A stretch of DNA of 64,000 bases from Torymus aiolomorphi (Eukaryota; Arthropoda; Insecta; Hymenoptera; Torymidae), in NCBI GenBank assembly GCA_036365515.1, contig CM070877.1, positions 4,101,001 through 4,165,000 on the forward strand, in the 5' to 3' direction. Shown here one piece after another: positions 10,901 through 23,820 of the stretch. Numbering within the stretch: position 1 is the first letter of the stretch; every line of letters starts with the position of its first letter. The notes beneath the pieces are model-generated. The model made no database searches, had not been told where the DNA came from, and worked only from the letters and a program-made list of their open reading frames with translations. The position numbers and the translations under genes are program-made.

Positions 10901-13900
10901 TTTTAATGAGGCAGAGTAAGAAATTGTGGTAGTAGGAATCAGTATCAGAATACACGAATATCATTAAACAATTGGTACTATAATATTAGTTTATATAATT
11001 ATTTGATACATTCAATATGTTTTAGCAGTGATGTAAATTAATAACATCTACAATATTGTAACCTTTAATAAAAAAGATCAATTTTATGAAACTTCTTTAA
11101 ATTAATAGTTTTTAGGGAATGGGCTTAACATATTTAATATAATGTGAACATCTTAATCCCAAAGAACTTTTCACTGTAGAAACATATTTTAGCTTATTTC
11201 AACTTTCACCTCTCTTTTCTATCTCTCTGATAGTTTTAAAATTACTATTCCGTATTTTAATTTTTAAACGAAAGTTCACGATCTTCTTAATCCAACGAAT
11301 CGTTGATTAAAATTTAATCTCATTATGCAGCTTCCCAAGGCTGAAAGAGAATTGTCCGAAGCTTGTCGATTTATCGCTGAACGAATAGCCCATAAATATG
11401 TATGTTTCACTATCGTCGCGTGAATTAAGAATGTGATAATCGTATTTATACTCTTTGTTTAATTAAAATTTATTCGATTAGATGATTAATTTTCCGCCCC
11501 GAATCATACGAGCATGCAATTGTTTAAAACCACTACATATATTTGAACATCACAAACGGATAAAATAACTTTCAATGTCGCCGAGAAGGAATTCGAGCTG
11601 GCAAAAATGCTGGAAAGTATTTCAAACTAAGGCTTTAAATAGCTCGGCCCGCGTGTCTTTACGTTTTGTACATTTATAAGATTTCGAGTAATGCAGAGCG
11701 TTGCTAAAATAACTTCATTCGCTGCAATTCAAGAATGAATGTCGAAAATATTCATGGTACAAGGACTTTAAACGCTTCTTTTCATTTCCGTGCACACGAC
11801 CTTTCCATGACCTGTTATTCGAATATTAAAATAAAGTTATAATATATCCTATATACTTTGTAAAAGCATAATTTAGTACAAAAATATATCCCGAAAAGAG
11901 TTAAATTCATAAATAATAATATCAAAATATTACAATCTAAATGTAAAATATGTTGAAACGTTATCCAATCGATCGTTAATTACTCATTAAAATTTACAAT
12001 ACGTGTAATAAAACCCAATTTGTCAACATTTAAATGATATTTACTCCCAATTATTGTAACTAGTAAACACAATTAACACTACAAAAAACTTTATGCGCAT
12101 AAACGTGAACGATCTCCGACATTTTCCTAACGACCAACGCATCCGCGATTAAACCTCTCAGCGCGAGGCGCGCTCGTCCCGCACGCGAAAATCTGCTGCG
12201 CATAAATTAGCGAACGGGCGTGCGCGCCAAATGCTCGCGAAGACGCGAAATTGATCGCAGTTCCCACCCCCTAATTATATTTTGGTCTCAGGCGGCCCCG
12301 GAATTGCGACTCACTTACCGGCGGTTTATTGCTTGGCACGCGCCTGGCTTTTTTCGCCACTTCCCTCTGGTCGTTGTCGACGGCTCGTATTTCAGAAGCT
12401 GTTTTCAGGGTTTTCACATGATGGTTTTTTTTTGGAGTAGAGTGATTGTTTTAGGTGGTATTAATTACTGTTTGCGAATGGGGAAAGTACGTTGAAAAAT
12501 AAGTTCATTTTTATAGGAGCTTTTAAGGAAGGGATTTATTTTTTTATGTATAAAATTGGATACTGTAGACACGACGCAAGAAACATGAAAAAAAATTTGG
12601 AACTCATGAGATTATGTGTATGGATGGATCGAAAAAATTATATTTTACTGTATGATTGATGTTTAAAATCAGTATAACTTCTTTACTGAAGTTTTACGAA
12701 CGTAAAAATAAAGTAAATTATTGATATACAACTTGTATAATTCAGATAAATATATAGTAAATAATATAAGAAATAAATATTTTAATAAGGTTGCAATTGA
12801 TCGTAATAAGTTATTTCGCAACTACAAGCAAGTAGCTTTATTTTACTGGAATTAAAATTACAAGTTTGAATTTCTGTACAATTTTCAATGGCAAAAATTA
12901 CAACAAAATCTTAAATAATATTATAGCAGAACTTAACCACTAGTTTTTCCAAAAGAAAATAAGAGCCTGAAAACGGTGTAAAACGACGGCACTAAAGGAG
13001 CGCAAAATTCACTTACAGTCGAATACCAAAAGAGTCTGAATGCGTGTTTGCTATGAGTGCCTTTCTCACTCTTCCACCTTGCTATCCTCCCTCCCTCTCT
13101 ATCTCTTTGTCACTCCCTTATGGTGCGCTGCACGCCCTCTGTCGAGGCGCGGGAGGCGTACAATTAGCGCGCATTCGGCGCGGCCTCGCAGCGGAAGTCT
13201 TTGAAAAGGTAATTGACAATTAGCAGTGATAACAATTACAGTGCGTACGCGTGTGCGGAGGGGGGAGGGGATAGAAGACGAGAACGCGTGTAACGCACCA
13301 GTCGTGGAAAAACAGTAATGCGAGAGCGATTAGCGCGAGAGTGCGACGAAATTAATGGCAGCTAATTGGCGAAAAGAGGTGAGAGGAGGGGGGAGTAATG
13401 GCGGCTTCTTTCGTTAATGAAAAGCCATAATGGGAGAGGTGGCTGCGTTTGTTGGGTAAAAATCGTCGAGTGCGCGGGAGTTGAATGCGTCGAGGTTAGT
13501 AAAGTGAATTGGAAGCTTTCGGTTGGACTTGGGAGAAGGACATCGAACGATTGGTTACGAAGGTAGAGTTTAAAAGCCATTTCTTGGATAGGATTTAGCT
13601 TCTACGAGGTGATCTGTAAAAGTACGTTCTATTATTTAATTTGTGTCAATCTTTTGAAGACTTCATTTTTCACTGGATATATCAAATATTTTTCTTCTAG
13701 GTGATGTTTTACAGGGTGTTTTAAAATTCAGAATAAATTTTATTAATTTGTAAACGGAATCGGTATAAATAAATGAACTTTAATTTAAATAAAACTATTC
13801 AGATAAATAATTTCTTCAAAAAAGTGTGTGACTAAAAGGATATCCAGAAGTTCCATTAGAAATTCACACGACAAATCATCAAGTACACTATGTTTAGTGT

Positions 13901-13950
13901 AACGAGAGTAATAGTCGAAATACGATTTCTATCACGTATTCACATACAGC
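7939..13950. other. Non-coding block, alternating CpG-rich and AT-rich DNA
   Basis: CpG-rich segments by eye at about 7940-8470, 9120-9730, 10380-10800, 12100-12420 and 13000-13600, each followed by 0.5-1.3 kb of AT-rich DNA. The CpG-rich parts carry CGCGCG, GAGA and TATATATA runs and some purine-rich stretches (about 13257-13400). Overlapping open frames on both strands in these segments lack domains and look compositional. No gene or RNA is recognised. Confidence 0.55.
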
Positions 13951-13952
13951 AA

Positions 13953-14196
13953 CCCTGGTAGAAAATAAACCAACTTCGTTCGTTAACATGTTAATCAAAT
14001 GGAAGCATTTCTACTTAAGATTAATATCGAAATTTATTAAAACTATCATTATATTTTAAAGCATTTACAATATAAATTTTCCACATGTATAAATATTTAT
14101 TCTTCGTCGACAATAGCAATATAATCATGGTGTGACGTTTTTAATTTAAAAATTGACGAACGGTTCGCCAACCGTTGGTTAGCATTTCTACCAGGG
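13953..14196 (+). mobile_element. MITE, CCCTGGTAGAAA family, copy 1 (244 bp)
   Basis: Begins CCCTGGTAGAAAATA and ends GCATTTCTACCAGGG, terminal inverted repeats of about 12 bp. AA lies outside each end (13951-13952 and 14197-14198), consistent with a 2-bp duplication. The interior is AT-rich, non-coding and nearly identical to the copies at 54275 and 61643 in the same orientation. Confidence 0.8.
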
Positions 14197-14198
14197 AA

Positions 14199-14940
14199 AG
14201 TTCTTTCAATAATCAATTATCATCCCCTTCCTTTTGTGAATCAATTTATAAATATTGCTTCACACTAATTTTCTGATTTCTAAATATAAATTTTTTCAAT
14301 CCAAATCAATACCCCAACCCTCACACACCAAGCAAAATTCGTTGCTCCATTTAACTCCGCCGTGCCGGTTCTCCACGCAGGCGCCGCCATCAAATATTCA
14401 TTCATCCTAATGGCTCTAATCCAATTAATAAATGCTACTCGGGAAAATGGGCGCCGAGTCTCCGCCACTCTCTCTCGCCCGCTTTATTGTGCGCCACAGC
14501 TTCGACGCGCATTAAAACGCCGCCGAGGCGCTGAAATTCACGGTTTCACGCGCGCCGAATTCCCCGTGTGTACCCACCCACTCGCTCATGTGTGCCACCA
14601 CACCGCACTCGAGGAAATGTGCGCCTGCACTCGAGAACCGCGAGCGACTCCATCACTTGGCTTCGCACTCGCACTATGCGTCTATTATTTGACGTCTTCT
14701 AATCCGCCTTATTAACTCCGGTATGCTTTTATGGGGTGCTGGTGCGAGCTTCCGGGAATTTTAATGCAGATTTGTCAGATGGTTGAACCGTTTTCGCATT
14801 TGTATGGGATGTTCGAAGGTGTGATATGGACTGTGTGTGTGATTGCTTGGAAATTTTGTTATTTAGGGAGCAGTTTTCGAATATAAATGAATTGTCAGTG
14901 TTATTAGGGAGTCAAAATCAATAGAGTTACTTTCATATAA
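14199..14940. other. Non-coding CpG-rich segment
   Basis: A CpG-rich stretch at about 14330-14760 with several GCGCC and CTCTCTC runs, otherwise AT-rich. No gene is recognised; open frames on both strands here overlap each other and show no domain. Confidence 0.5.
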
Positions 14941-15213
14941 CTAATTATATCTCTTCTTAAAAAAGTGATGAGCGGCCATTTTGAAGCATCTAAAGGCTTG
15001 ATTTTGATTGGTCGATAAGAAGAAGGCGCGAGAAATTTACTGTTTGGAATTTAATGTTCGAATTTTTTAATGGAATTTTTACATTTAGAGTAGTATAAAA
15101 ATGATTAAGTTCTGACTTTGAAAAAATACTTAAATAAGTTAAAAGTAAAACGTAATGAAGATAGCATACAGAACCTCAAAAACAGAAACGTACGCGCGAA
15201 GCGCGTTTGAATA
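14941..15213 (+). repeat. Dispersed repeat R-A, copy 1 (about 270 bp)
   Basis: Matches 53962-54237 in inverse orientation almost base for base, including GTGATGAGCGGCCAT near one end and GCGCGAAGCGCGTTTGAATA near the other. No clear terminal inverted repeat or target duplication is seen, so the class is unknown. It may be part of a larger transposon family. Confidence 0.75.
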
Positions 15214-18200
15214 TCGCCTATATTTTAAAAAATGGCACTCTTTATTTCTTATTAATCGGGTACTATTTTGTTGTGCAATATAATATACTCCTTTATTCCT
15301 CAAAATATATCACACTAAAAAGTATTACAAATTTTAAAACATTATTTCAGTACATTTTCTCCATAGTTCATAAAAAAAAATACAGCATTTTTAGTCGTAA
15401 TACTTATACATGTAACTAAAAGTATTAAACCAACAGCATATATCGTCCGTGAACCAATTTCCTATTATTTGTATTAAAAAGCCAATATAAAGAAAATCTA
15501 AAACTAAAGGTGGAAAAACAATGTCAATGTAGGTTACAACTTCGGAGCGGAAGCTTAATCGAAACGCGAGCAAAATAACGGTAATCACTTAATCGAATTC
15601 CGGCAAGGCAGAAAATAGCCGCCCTAATTCAGCCCGACAATGTTTACACTGCACCTCGATAAATTCGCCCGGGACTTACGAAAAAAAATTACCTCTCCTC
15701 CTCTTCCCATCCTTTCTTCTCCTCCTACCCCCCACATTTATTTTTCAATCTTTCTCCTCCTCTCCTCTTCCTGCGACTTCGCGGACTCGATTATACCGTG
15801 GGAATACAGATGCCGGGGCGCATCTCACGTCGCGATCGTTTGTCGACTCAGGCATGGATAACCACGGCGACGTGACTCGATGCGATTTTACAATTCGATC
15901 GCGCGAAAAGACGTCTCGCGAGAAAGACGGATATGCGCGGAGACGCGCAAGTGGGAAGGGGTGAGAGAGAGGGAGGAAGCGGATTTTTTCAGCGAAGCGG
16001 CGGAGCGCGAGCTATATACCTATACCTAATCCCGTGATGTGGGGGACGGGTGGAAGAGAGAGGGAGAGAGGCGTTAGTTATTCATTGCGCGAGTGCAGCC
16101 GATGCATTAGGTTGATTCGCGGCTGTGTTGACTTTTCAAGTGGTGGTAGTTCGAGTTTTAGGGTATTACTAAAGCGTAACAGTGTTTTGTTAATTAGTGA
16201 TTACTCGTTAATTTGCATATGATCTTGGGTAAATCGTGGTGTGAGGTAATTGCTTATGAATAATAATGCTCTTTTATGTATACAATCATACAGCTGTTGC
16301 TTTATAAATAGCGCATGTACTGACTTCTAGTTGTCTTCTCACTTTGTACATTTGAAATTTTACGTTAATTGTTGATATTCTGAGTTAAATAAACATGACA
16401 ATATTTATAAAATATTTAAACTGTCAGTTATACCGATACATCGATGTAGTATCCAGTATATGTTACTTTATAAAATGATTCATGCCACTTTTTTATACGC
16501 CTGAATAACAATGATTTTAGTATCGTATAATCTACAGCAAAAAGAAACTATTACGAAAAATATGAAGATAGGTCATAGAAAGATAGAAGATTTCTTACGT
16601 AGACAGGTCAAATAATAACAATTCTTAAATTCCAGTTGGAGCAGAAGAAAAACTCCCGCTTCATGAAACCGCAGCATTACTTTCTCATTTTCTCGCGCAC
16701 CGGAGAATCAAAATTCTGCACATCTCAATTTCCCTGAGAGAGAAGCATACATCCGTGCCTTCGAATACACACCGAACTCGTGCAACCCTTCTCCCCCCTC
16801 GGAAAAAGACCTCGACGAATATAGTGGTAGGACATGGGAGAAGGCAAGAAGGGGAGCGAAAGAAAAACCGCGGGACCGAAGAAAATAGAGAGAAAGAGTT
16901 ACGATAAGGCTCGCTGGCTCGCGCGCGAGACTCGAGAGAAAGAGAGGAAGATGTGACGAAGGAAAATTGAAACGGACCGGGCCGCCGCGGAGGAAAAATA
17001 TGTGCAGTAGGGCCGCTGGCGGTTGGCTAAGCGAAATCCGATAATCGCATCGCGCTGGAGCTGTACGCGTGTGCGAGCGTAGATTGGACGGGTAGAGAGA
17101 GAGCGAGCGACTTACTTCCATTCGCGTTTTAGTCTGTGCGCGTGCGCGTGCCAGCGACACGCTCATTATTCTCTTTCTTTTCCGCGTGTGCAGTGCCGGG
17201 TGCACTCGAAGTGTAATGCCGCTGTATCATTTATTGCTTTCTTCGAATAAAGGGGTATGGCCGAAAGATGTGGGGAACGGAAATTTGGGAAATTGAGGCG
17301 CGGAGAGCATTATTGATTTTTTTCGGAGTCGATAAATTCGGTGAGACTTTATTATTTGGAGCAGTTGTCTAACTAACCTATATATAGGTTGGTTATTGAT
17401 TTGAGGAACTTTTGAAATTAATGCATACCGTAAATATCCTAGATAAGGGCAACCACTGTGGACTCTTTTTTGAGGCTTCTTAGTTTGCATAGCAAATGTA
17501 GGATAGTGCAACTTAAAATGGGTACTTGAAATTTTGTTTTTGACCTCAAGATTTCTTATATTACTTTTCTGTGTACCCCGTGTTACTACGAGAATATGCA
17601 ATTTCTCATTACTTATTCAAGTATTGATTCGTTTAATAAGAAACAGAACTGCATTCTTTCCTTTAAGGTACATTTAAATTCATAAGAATTCTATTTTATT
17701 ATTTCATTTACATGGCTATTTCCATAAGTACTAGAGAACACTATACAAAACAATAAATATCCATATCGATTCTTGCTCTTTATTATATGCTTCCTCGAAG
17801 TTTGAACAATACCTTCTCTTTTATTTACGGTTTATAGTGCCTGACTATACCTAATCCGTTCTACTTATAAGAGCTTCTGACACATAAACCATTCTAATAT
17901 TTTTTTGTCGCCCTTACTGTCAACATATAAATTCCCATAGTCAGATTCTATCAGCTCTATACAAATTTCCAAATGCAAACATTTCCTCTTAAAATTTATC
18001 GCTTGCACTGTACTAATACATAAACTCTCTCCCTTGCTCTTCCAACCGCACAAGCAAAATCTCAAACCGCGAGAAGCGCATCGCCCGGGCAAACAACCAC
18101 GGCACACAGACCGAAAATCGCGCCGACAGACAATCTCCTCGCGGACAGTGGAAAATTGGCAGCGAATCACAGATATATATAGGAGCGCGCGCTTTGGGGA

Positions 18201-21007
18201 ATTGACGGCTATATGGGCGCATGCCGCTTAATTCGATTTTCAGTTTTCCATTCCCCGAAGAAGTTCCTTCTCTCCTACCTACCTCGGAAATCGCGTTATT
18301 ATGCCGCGTGCAAGGAGAGAGAAACGTCGGGAGAGGAGATCCTCTTTCGTCCCCGTCGTGCGCGCGGGGGGATGAAGGAAGCGATTTATACGAGTTGAAT
18401 TCGGAAAGGGAAGATTGGATTGACGGGAGGTGGTTTGAAACTTATGCTTCTTGAGGCTTTTATCTAATCAGCGCTGTGACATTTTGAAACCGGGATATTT
18501 GAAGTGTGACAGTTCAAATTCATAGTTGCTCATCGATTCATCATTCCACCAGCGAAAATGATTTTCTGAATCATACAAGGTAACGTAATAATATTTTAAA
18601 TAAGGATAGACGCGACTTTTAAAATATTATTTTCACATCCAATCTCACACAAATCGTGATTTTTTTTCATTAATATAAAGTAAACTTTCGACGCTCGGAA
18701 AAATAAAAAGGACGAATCTCACTCATCAATGAATTTCAAAAGCAAACAATCCCAAAGGAATTTTCGTCTTCATTGTCGATTTTCAAGCGCGCGCACACAT
18801 ATATGCACCTTCCGTTCGGTGAAAATTCGTTTTCAAAGCACACATACGGCTTCGCCCTCTCTCTTACTCTCTTTCGCGTGTCCCTTCAGCGAAGAAAGCC
18901 TGGGGTAGGAATCGAACAGCGAAAAAGTAAAAAGCGAAACAAAGAATCTCCGGTCGCTGTCACCTACTCTCAAGGTTTGCGCGCTGTCTGGCGTGTACAC
19001 AGTTCCGTACTTCCGCAGTGAGCGAGAGAGCCAAGGCTCTCGGACACCCGAACGCGAGACAACGCTCGTATTTTCCGGGAAAGAGAATGTCCTCTGGATT
19101 CTACCTATTTTTTTTTAGGTTTTGTTGGAAAATGTAATACTCTCTTGTCAACGTATGATCCATTTAATGAATTTTTATAGTTGACTGCATCATTTATTTA
19201 ACTAAATAATGATTGTATTGAATAAAAATGAAATATTTTTCGATTCGAACGAAATTAAGAACAATTCTTTCATTATCTGATTAAAATCATATTTTCTCTT
19301 TTTTGTTACTCCGGCATAATAAACGATGACTCGTATTATCAACCTTGAGAGTTGATTAATTGGTTTATAAAGTAAATGAATAAAATCCTATACTTCAAAA
19401 TAAAACATTTCGCGTTAAATAAAATAAAGATGATATTCATATTCTTCAGTATTATTTTTCAAAATGTACGAACTTATTTTTCATATTTTTTTTTTTTTCA
19501 TTTCAAAACATTTTTATAGATATATAAAAGAACTTTAAAATAATAATATCTTTTTATACTAAAGCCCTTATACCGTACGCAAAAATAAAATAAAATTTTT
19601 TTATCAGTCCTGGACAGTTAACAAACTATTTTCCTTCACCTATATATATATGTGTGCCCTTTCTATGCCGGTACTTTGGTCACTCGCCTATATCTCTCTA
19701 CACACGCGTATCGGTGTGTATTTAAGTGCTACGCGGACAGGACGAGGCGGAGGGAAGCGAGCGAGCGAAGAGAGAAAAATAAAGAGACGCCTCTCTCGGC
19801 CCGGATCGAGTGTACGGGTATACACGTGCGCGCGCGCGCGAAAATACGTGTCCGGAATTTCGTCGCGCGACAATGCGGGCGGCCCGGGGAGTTTACCTGC
19901 TTCTTTCCGCGTCGCCTCTTATTGCCTTTTATTTATAGTTACGGGACGCGACGACGACGCACCCATACACATTCACACGTATATGTCGCGTTGATTCCCG
20001 ATTTTGTCGTTCGAATGGGGGGAGAAAGAGGGCGAACAGGAGAAGAAGATGAGGAATGAGGAGGACGGAGGAAGCGTGAGGAATCGCGCGCGAGGTCTAT
20101 TGGAGCCCTCTGATAGAATGGGCAAATACAAGTGCAATATGGTTCTTTGGTATTTTCGTTTTCCAGGAATCGGGGAATTGGAAAGTTTGCCGATTCGCTT
20201 ATATTGTTCGCTTGTTTTGAGATAATAAGAAAAATGTTGATAGATGGTTAACTCTTTGGATATTTATAAACAACAAACCAGTTTCAGTTTTTGCATTTTA
20301 GAATATTGTACTTTATCAAAAAAATATATAAATTGTGACAAATTTTTATTCATGTTTTATTCAAAGAGTAAATTATTGAATTGAATTTTTACATTAGGCA
20401 TTTTTAGTCACGACAAATAACTTACGTAGTCATAGGTTTCTCAGAGCCTATGCTAACTCACGTATAATATAAAGTGAAAAAATACAAATTCAAAATGAAA
20501 AATAAAAGTACAGCATAGATATTCAGCATTACTCGATGCTGTATATTTCTCGAAATGGTCGAAACGTATATTTCGAAAACAAAAAATTTCTCATGCCAAA
20601 AATATCCTTCCCAAAATCATGCGCATACACGGTAACATCAGACGGTACGAGACGGCGTATCGCAGCTCGGCGCTCAAGAGATATATATCTCATTCTGGCA
20701 CTTTTCGGCACAGAGAAAGCTAGCAAAGGCAGCGTGCAGCTGCTACCTGGTCGCGTCTGCATCGTTCAATTTCGCATGCGCGCAACCTGATCGAGACCGA
20801 CACTCTCTCTGCAGCGGTGGGAATTTTCGCGGGGCGTGTTTCGTGTATATATATGTATATTCTGATGCGCTGCGGTCAACGCTTTCCTTTCGGTCGAATT
20901 GGAATTCCTGGTGTGGTGGTGGCGGCGCGTCTTTATTAGATTTCTCGGAACAGAAGACGCGGGCTTGGGGAGGATCGCGAGCGTGACTCGGTAGCGCGTG
21001 CGAAGTG
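15214..21007. other. Non-coding block with six CpG-rich segments
   Basis: CpG-rich segments by eye at about 15540-16120, 16690-17340, 18010-18450, 18770-19080, 19640-20200 and 20640-21000. Each holds GAGA/CTCT runs and CGCG runs, often next to TATATATA. AT-rich spacers of 0.3-1.2 kb separate them. The open frames of up to 165 codons inside the CpG-rich parts overlap on both strands and lack domains. No gene is supported. Confidence 0.55.
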
Positions 21008-21009
21008 TA

Positions 21010-21244
21010 TCACTGAGAGAAAAAGGTTTGTAAAAATTACTATACTGTCTGATAAAGCTGTCACACACTGTGAAGACCCAAAAAATTACCACACTTTATA
21101 AGAAATTTTGCTAGAAATATAGGAAAATTTACTATAAGTACAGTAAATTTTATTGTAAAATATAATAATTTTTTGGGTTTTTACAGTCTGTGACAGCTTT
21201 ATCGGATAGTATAGTAATTTTTACAAACCTTGTTCTCTCAGTGA
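21010..21244. mobile_element. Foldback MITE with TCACTGAGAGAA ends (235 bp)
   Basis: The two outer ~75-bp parts are inverted copies starting TCACTGAGAGAA and running through GGTTTGTAAAAATTACTATA and GATAAAGCTGTCACA. TA lies outside each end (21008-21009 and 21245-21246), as for Tc1/mariner-type insertion. The AT-rich centre is about 80 bp with no reading frame. Confidence 0.78.
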
Positions 21245-21246
21245 TA

Positions 21247-22153
21247 GGTGATTAATTCTTATTTTGTGTGTACGGCGAGGGCGGTGATTTTTTTTAGATT
21301 TGTTATGTACTGATAATGGGTGTTAGTTTAAGAGATTTTTTTTTGGAATGGGATAAATAATTTTGGTACCATTTCGCGGAATTTTCATTTATTTATTTTT
21401 AATTTTTTATTTGAGTTATTTTTTCACCGTATTCATTAAAAAATTGACACAAAAGAGTGTTATTAATTTGATTACTTTCGACTTTTAATTACTTTAAATA
21501 ATCGCCCAGTGTAAACTAACATTTTTGACATAAACATATTTTAATTTTTAAAATACGTGAATAATTTTTTTCTCAAACATAAACATAAACTTTTTTACGC
21601 TAAAAACTTGTAAGTTTCGAAATATGTCCCTTGAGCTTTTTGAACTTTCTCACTCGAAATGCTACTCGCTTTGGAAAAGGCAAAAAGTCTCTCGAAATTT
21701 GAAGCAGCGCGCTAATTAAAAATTATCATATTCCAGGAATCCCAAGTAGAACTCAGTCCCTCTATCTCTCTCCCTTTCCTCTTCTCCGAACCGAAAGAGA
21801 AAGAGAGGAAAAGAGCCCTGGGCGTGTCTCCACAACTTACACTTAAAGCGAAGATACTTTAATTTGTCCGAGCGGCGTGTCCCATAATCGCGCCTCTCTC
21901 GTCTACTCGCGAAAATTAAAAGGGATAGCGCGTGCGCCCCGGCAACTCCGGAAAACTTCTCGGCTCTTGCCCATTTGTCAGCTCTCTCTTTCTCTCTCTC
22001 TCTCTCACGATGTATGGAGAGGGAAAAATCAATTTTCGACCTGCAGACTAAATGAAGAGCCGACGTCGCGTTTTGCTCATTTATCGAAAGAGGGGGCCGC
22101 AGATGCCGGGATGCGCCAAATGGATACACATCCATCTTCCTGAAATCTTGGTG

Positions 22154-22230
<77 letters not shown>

Positions 22231-22913
22231 CTCTCTCTGTCTCTCCGTGCACGCGGATATAGTTCAAATTGCGCCAGGTAAAGGAAGATATGCGCTATAC
22301 GTATATATATATACATATATACGTGTATACACTGGAGACGGCGACGTCACAGACCGTGTATAAACGTCGCGTGTGCAGGGTATAAGGTTTACGTCTTGGG
22401 AGTATGGAGAGAGAGCTGGAAGGGGAGAAAGTTAGTGCGCCAGAGTTTGAGTGGATTTTTGTAATTGCTTTTAAATTGATTCATGTATAATTTCAATTTA
22501 GTATCGGGCTCGAGATAAAAATTTATCTTTCATTTGTTATTTAAATGCACATAGTAAAACAGTACTGCGTTGGCTTAAAATTCTACTGTATAGAGCTTCT
22601 GTGTTTAACAAACATATCTTTTTTTATGTAGTTGAATAAATGTCGTATCTCTGGATTAAATAAGTTTGCTTAACATATTTTGCATTTTCGATTCATTAAA
22701 ACCAACTCAAAATACGTTGGAATTTATACTACGTTATTCGTTGAAACTATTTTTTTAATATTTCCAACAAATGGTGCATTACCAAATATCGTAACTCAAT
22801 ATACAAACAATTATCATCTATCCAAAATTATTCTCATGCCAAAGTTACGTTAAATCATCGCCAACTTCATGAATATTAACTTTCCGGAAACATTCTCAGT
22901 GGATTAATCGCTA
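21247..22913. other. Non-coding DNA with a CpG-rich, CT-tract segment
   Basis: AT-rich to about 21640, then CpG-rich to about 22450 with CT tracts at 21981-22008 and 22158-22244, then AT-rich. Glu/Arg-rich minus-strand open frames here are created by the CT tract and are not genes. Confidence 0.55.
22158..22244. repeat. (CT)n microsatellite
   Basis: About 87 bp of CT repeat, nearly perfect, with single GCT and GTCT interruptions near its right end. It lies inside a CpG-rich segment. Confidence 0.95.
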
Positions 22914-23322
22914 ATATGAAGAAGTACGATACACGTTACAAAGACTACAGAATTCATGTATCAAATATGTGTTAGGTGTAAGACGTATGTGAGGTGTAAG
23001 GGCTGATCATATTTCGCCTTATAGAGCGGCTCTGGGCTGACTACGCACAGATACAAGGAAACAATATTTCATGGCGGTACTGTTGTACAAAATCTTGCGT
23101 ATACGTACTCCGGACTACCTGGAGTGTCTCTTCTCCAGGTATGCGCCCAGATTCGCAACTAAAGAATTGACAGCACCACCGATGCATACTGAAACTGGAA
23201 TAAAATCTTTCAGTGTAGAAGGTACGCACCTATGGAATTCTCTGCCTGCTGAGGTTAAGAAACTTCCATTGCTTATCAGGTTCAAAACTGCTTTGAGAAG
23301 ACATCTCCTTGATCTCAACTAA
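22914..23322 (+). pseudogene. Non-LTR retrotransposon reverse-transcriptase C-terminus, 5'-truncated and broken
   Basis: The plus frame gives LQRLQNSCIKYVLGVRR, then DHISPYRAALG, then YFMAVLLYKILRIRTPDYL, and ends in GTHLWNSLPAEVKKLP followed by FKTALRRHLL. This order (RLQN.C.R, HISPYR..LG, LLYKIL....P.YL, LWNSLP, FK..L..HL) is the usual end of the polyprotein in many insect LINEs of the Jockey/CR1/I assemblage. The reverse-transcriptase catalytic region and the 5' part are missing. Two in-frame TGA stops (after GVRRM and after RAALG) show it is dead. A short tandem duplication of AGGTGTAAG lies at the first stop. Confidence 0.85.
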
Positions 23323-23820
23323 CCACTCGCAAAATGGGCGACTTCAGTATGTTAATTTCTACAATGTATCGTCCCATTTACACGAATAAATGTATTTATT
23401 AGCGTGAGTGGTGAATGCGAGTGTGAGATTAGTATTTTAGTTCATTTTTAATTTTTAGTTATAAGTTCTATTTTGTACAACCTGGCTATGTCAACGATTT
23501 TTCTATAATCTAGTCAACTAAATTTTCTAGTCATCTGTGATATCACTAATTCTAGTATTTGACTTACTATTCAGTATTATTAGCTTCTAAAAATTGAACT
23601 GTAATATCATGTATTTAAAAAATAGACTAAGAACCTCCAGTTGACTATACGAAATTAGTATTGTATTTTATAAATTTTATTTTATTGTATTATATGCACG
23701 AGTTATTTGTATTTATATTTATACACGATTTATTGATGAATGTTTTTATCTGTGTCTTTATATGTTTGTAAATGCAACTTATTTACTTATTAGAATAAAT
23801 TACTATTCTATTCTAATATC
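23323..23820 (+). mobile_element. Probable 3' UTR of the same LINE fragment
   Basis: AT-rich DNA directly after the reverse-transcriptase stop, with no gene, ending near a TTAGAATAAATTAC-type motif that could be the retroelement tail. No clear target-site duplication is found, so the end is approximate. Confidence 0.4.

Noticed and set aside
18901..18930. GGAATCGAACAGC resembling a tRNA T-arm in inverse
   Set aside because: No matching acceptor, D or anticodon arms could be folded around it.
21716..22267. 183-codon Glu/Arg-rich minus-strand open frame
   Set aside because: Created by the (CT)n tract; no domain outside the repeat.
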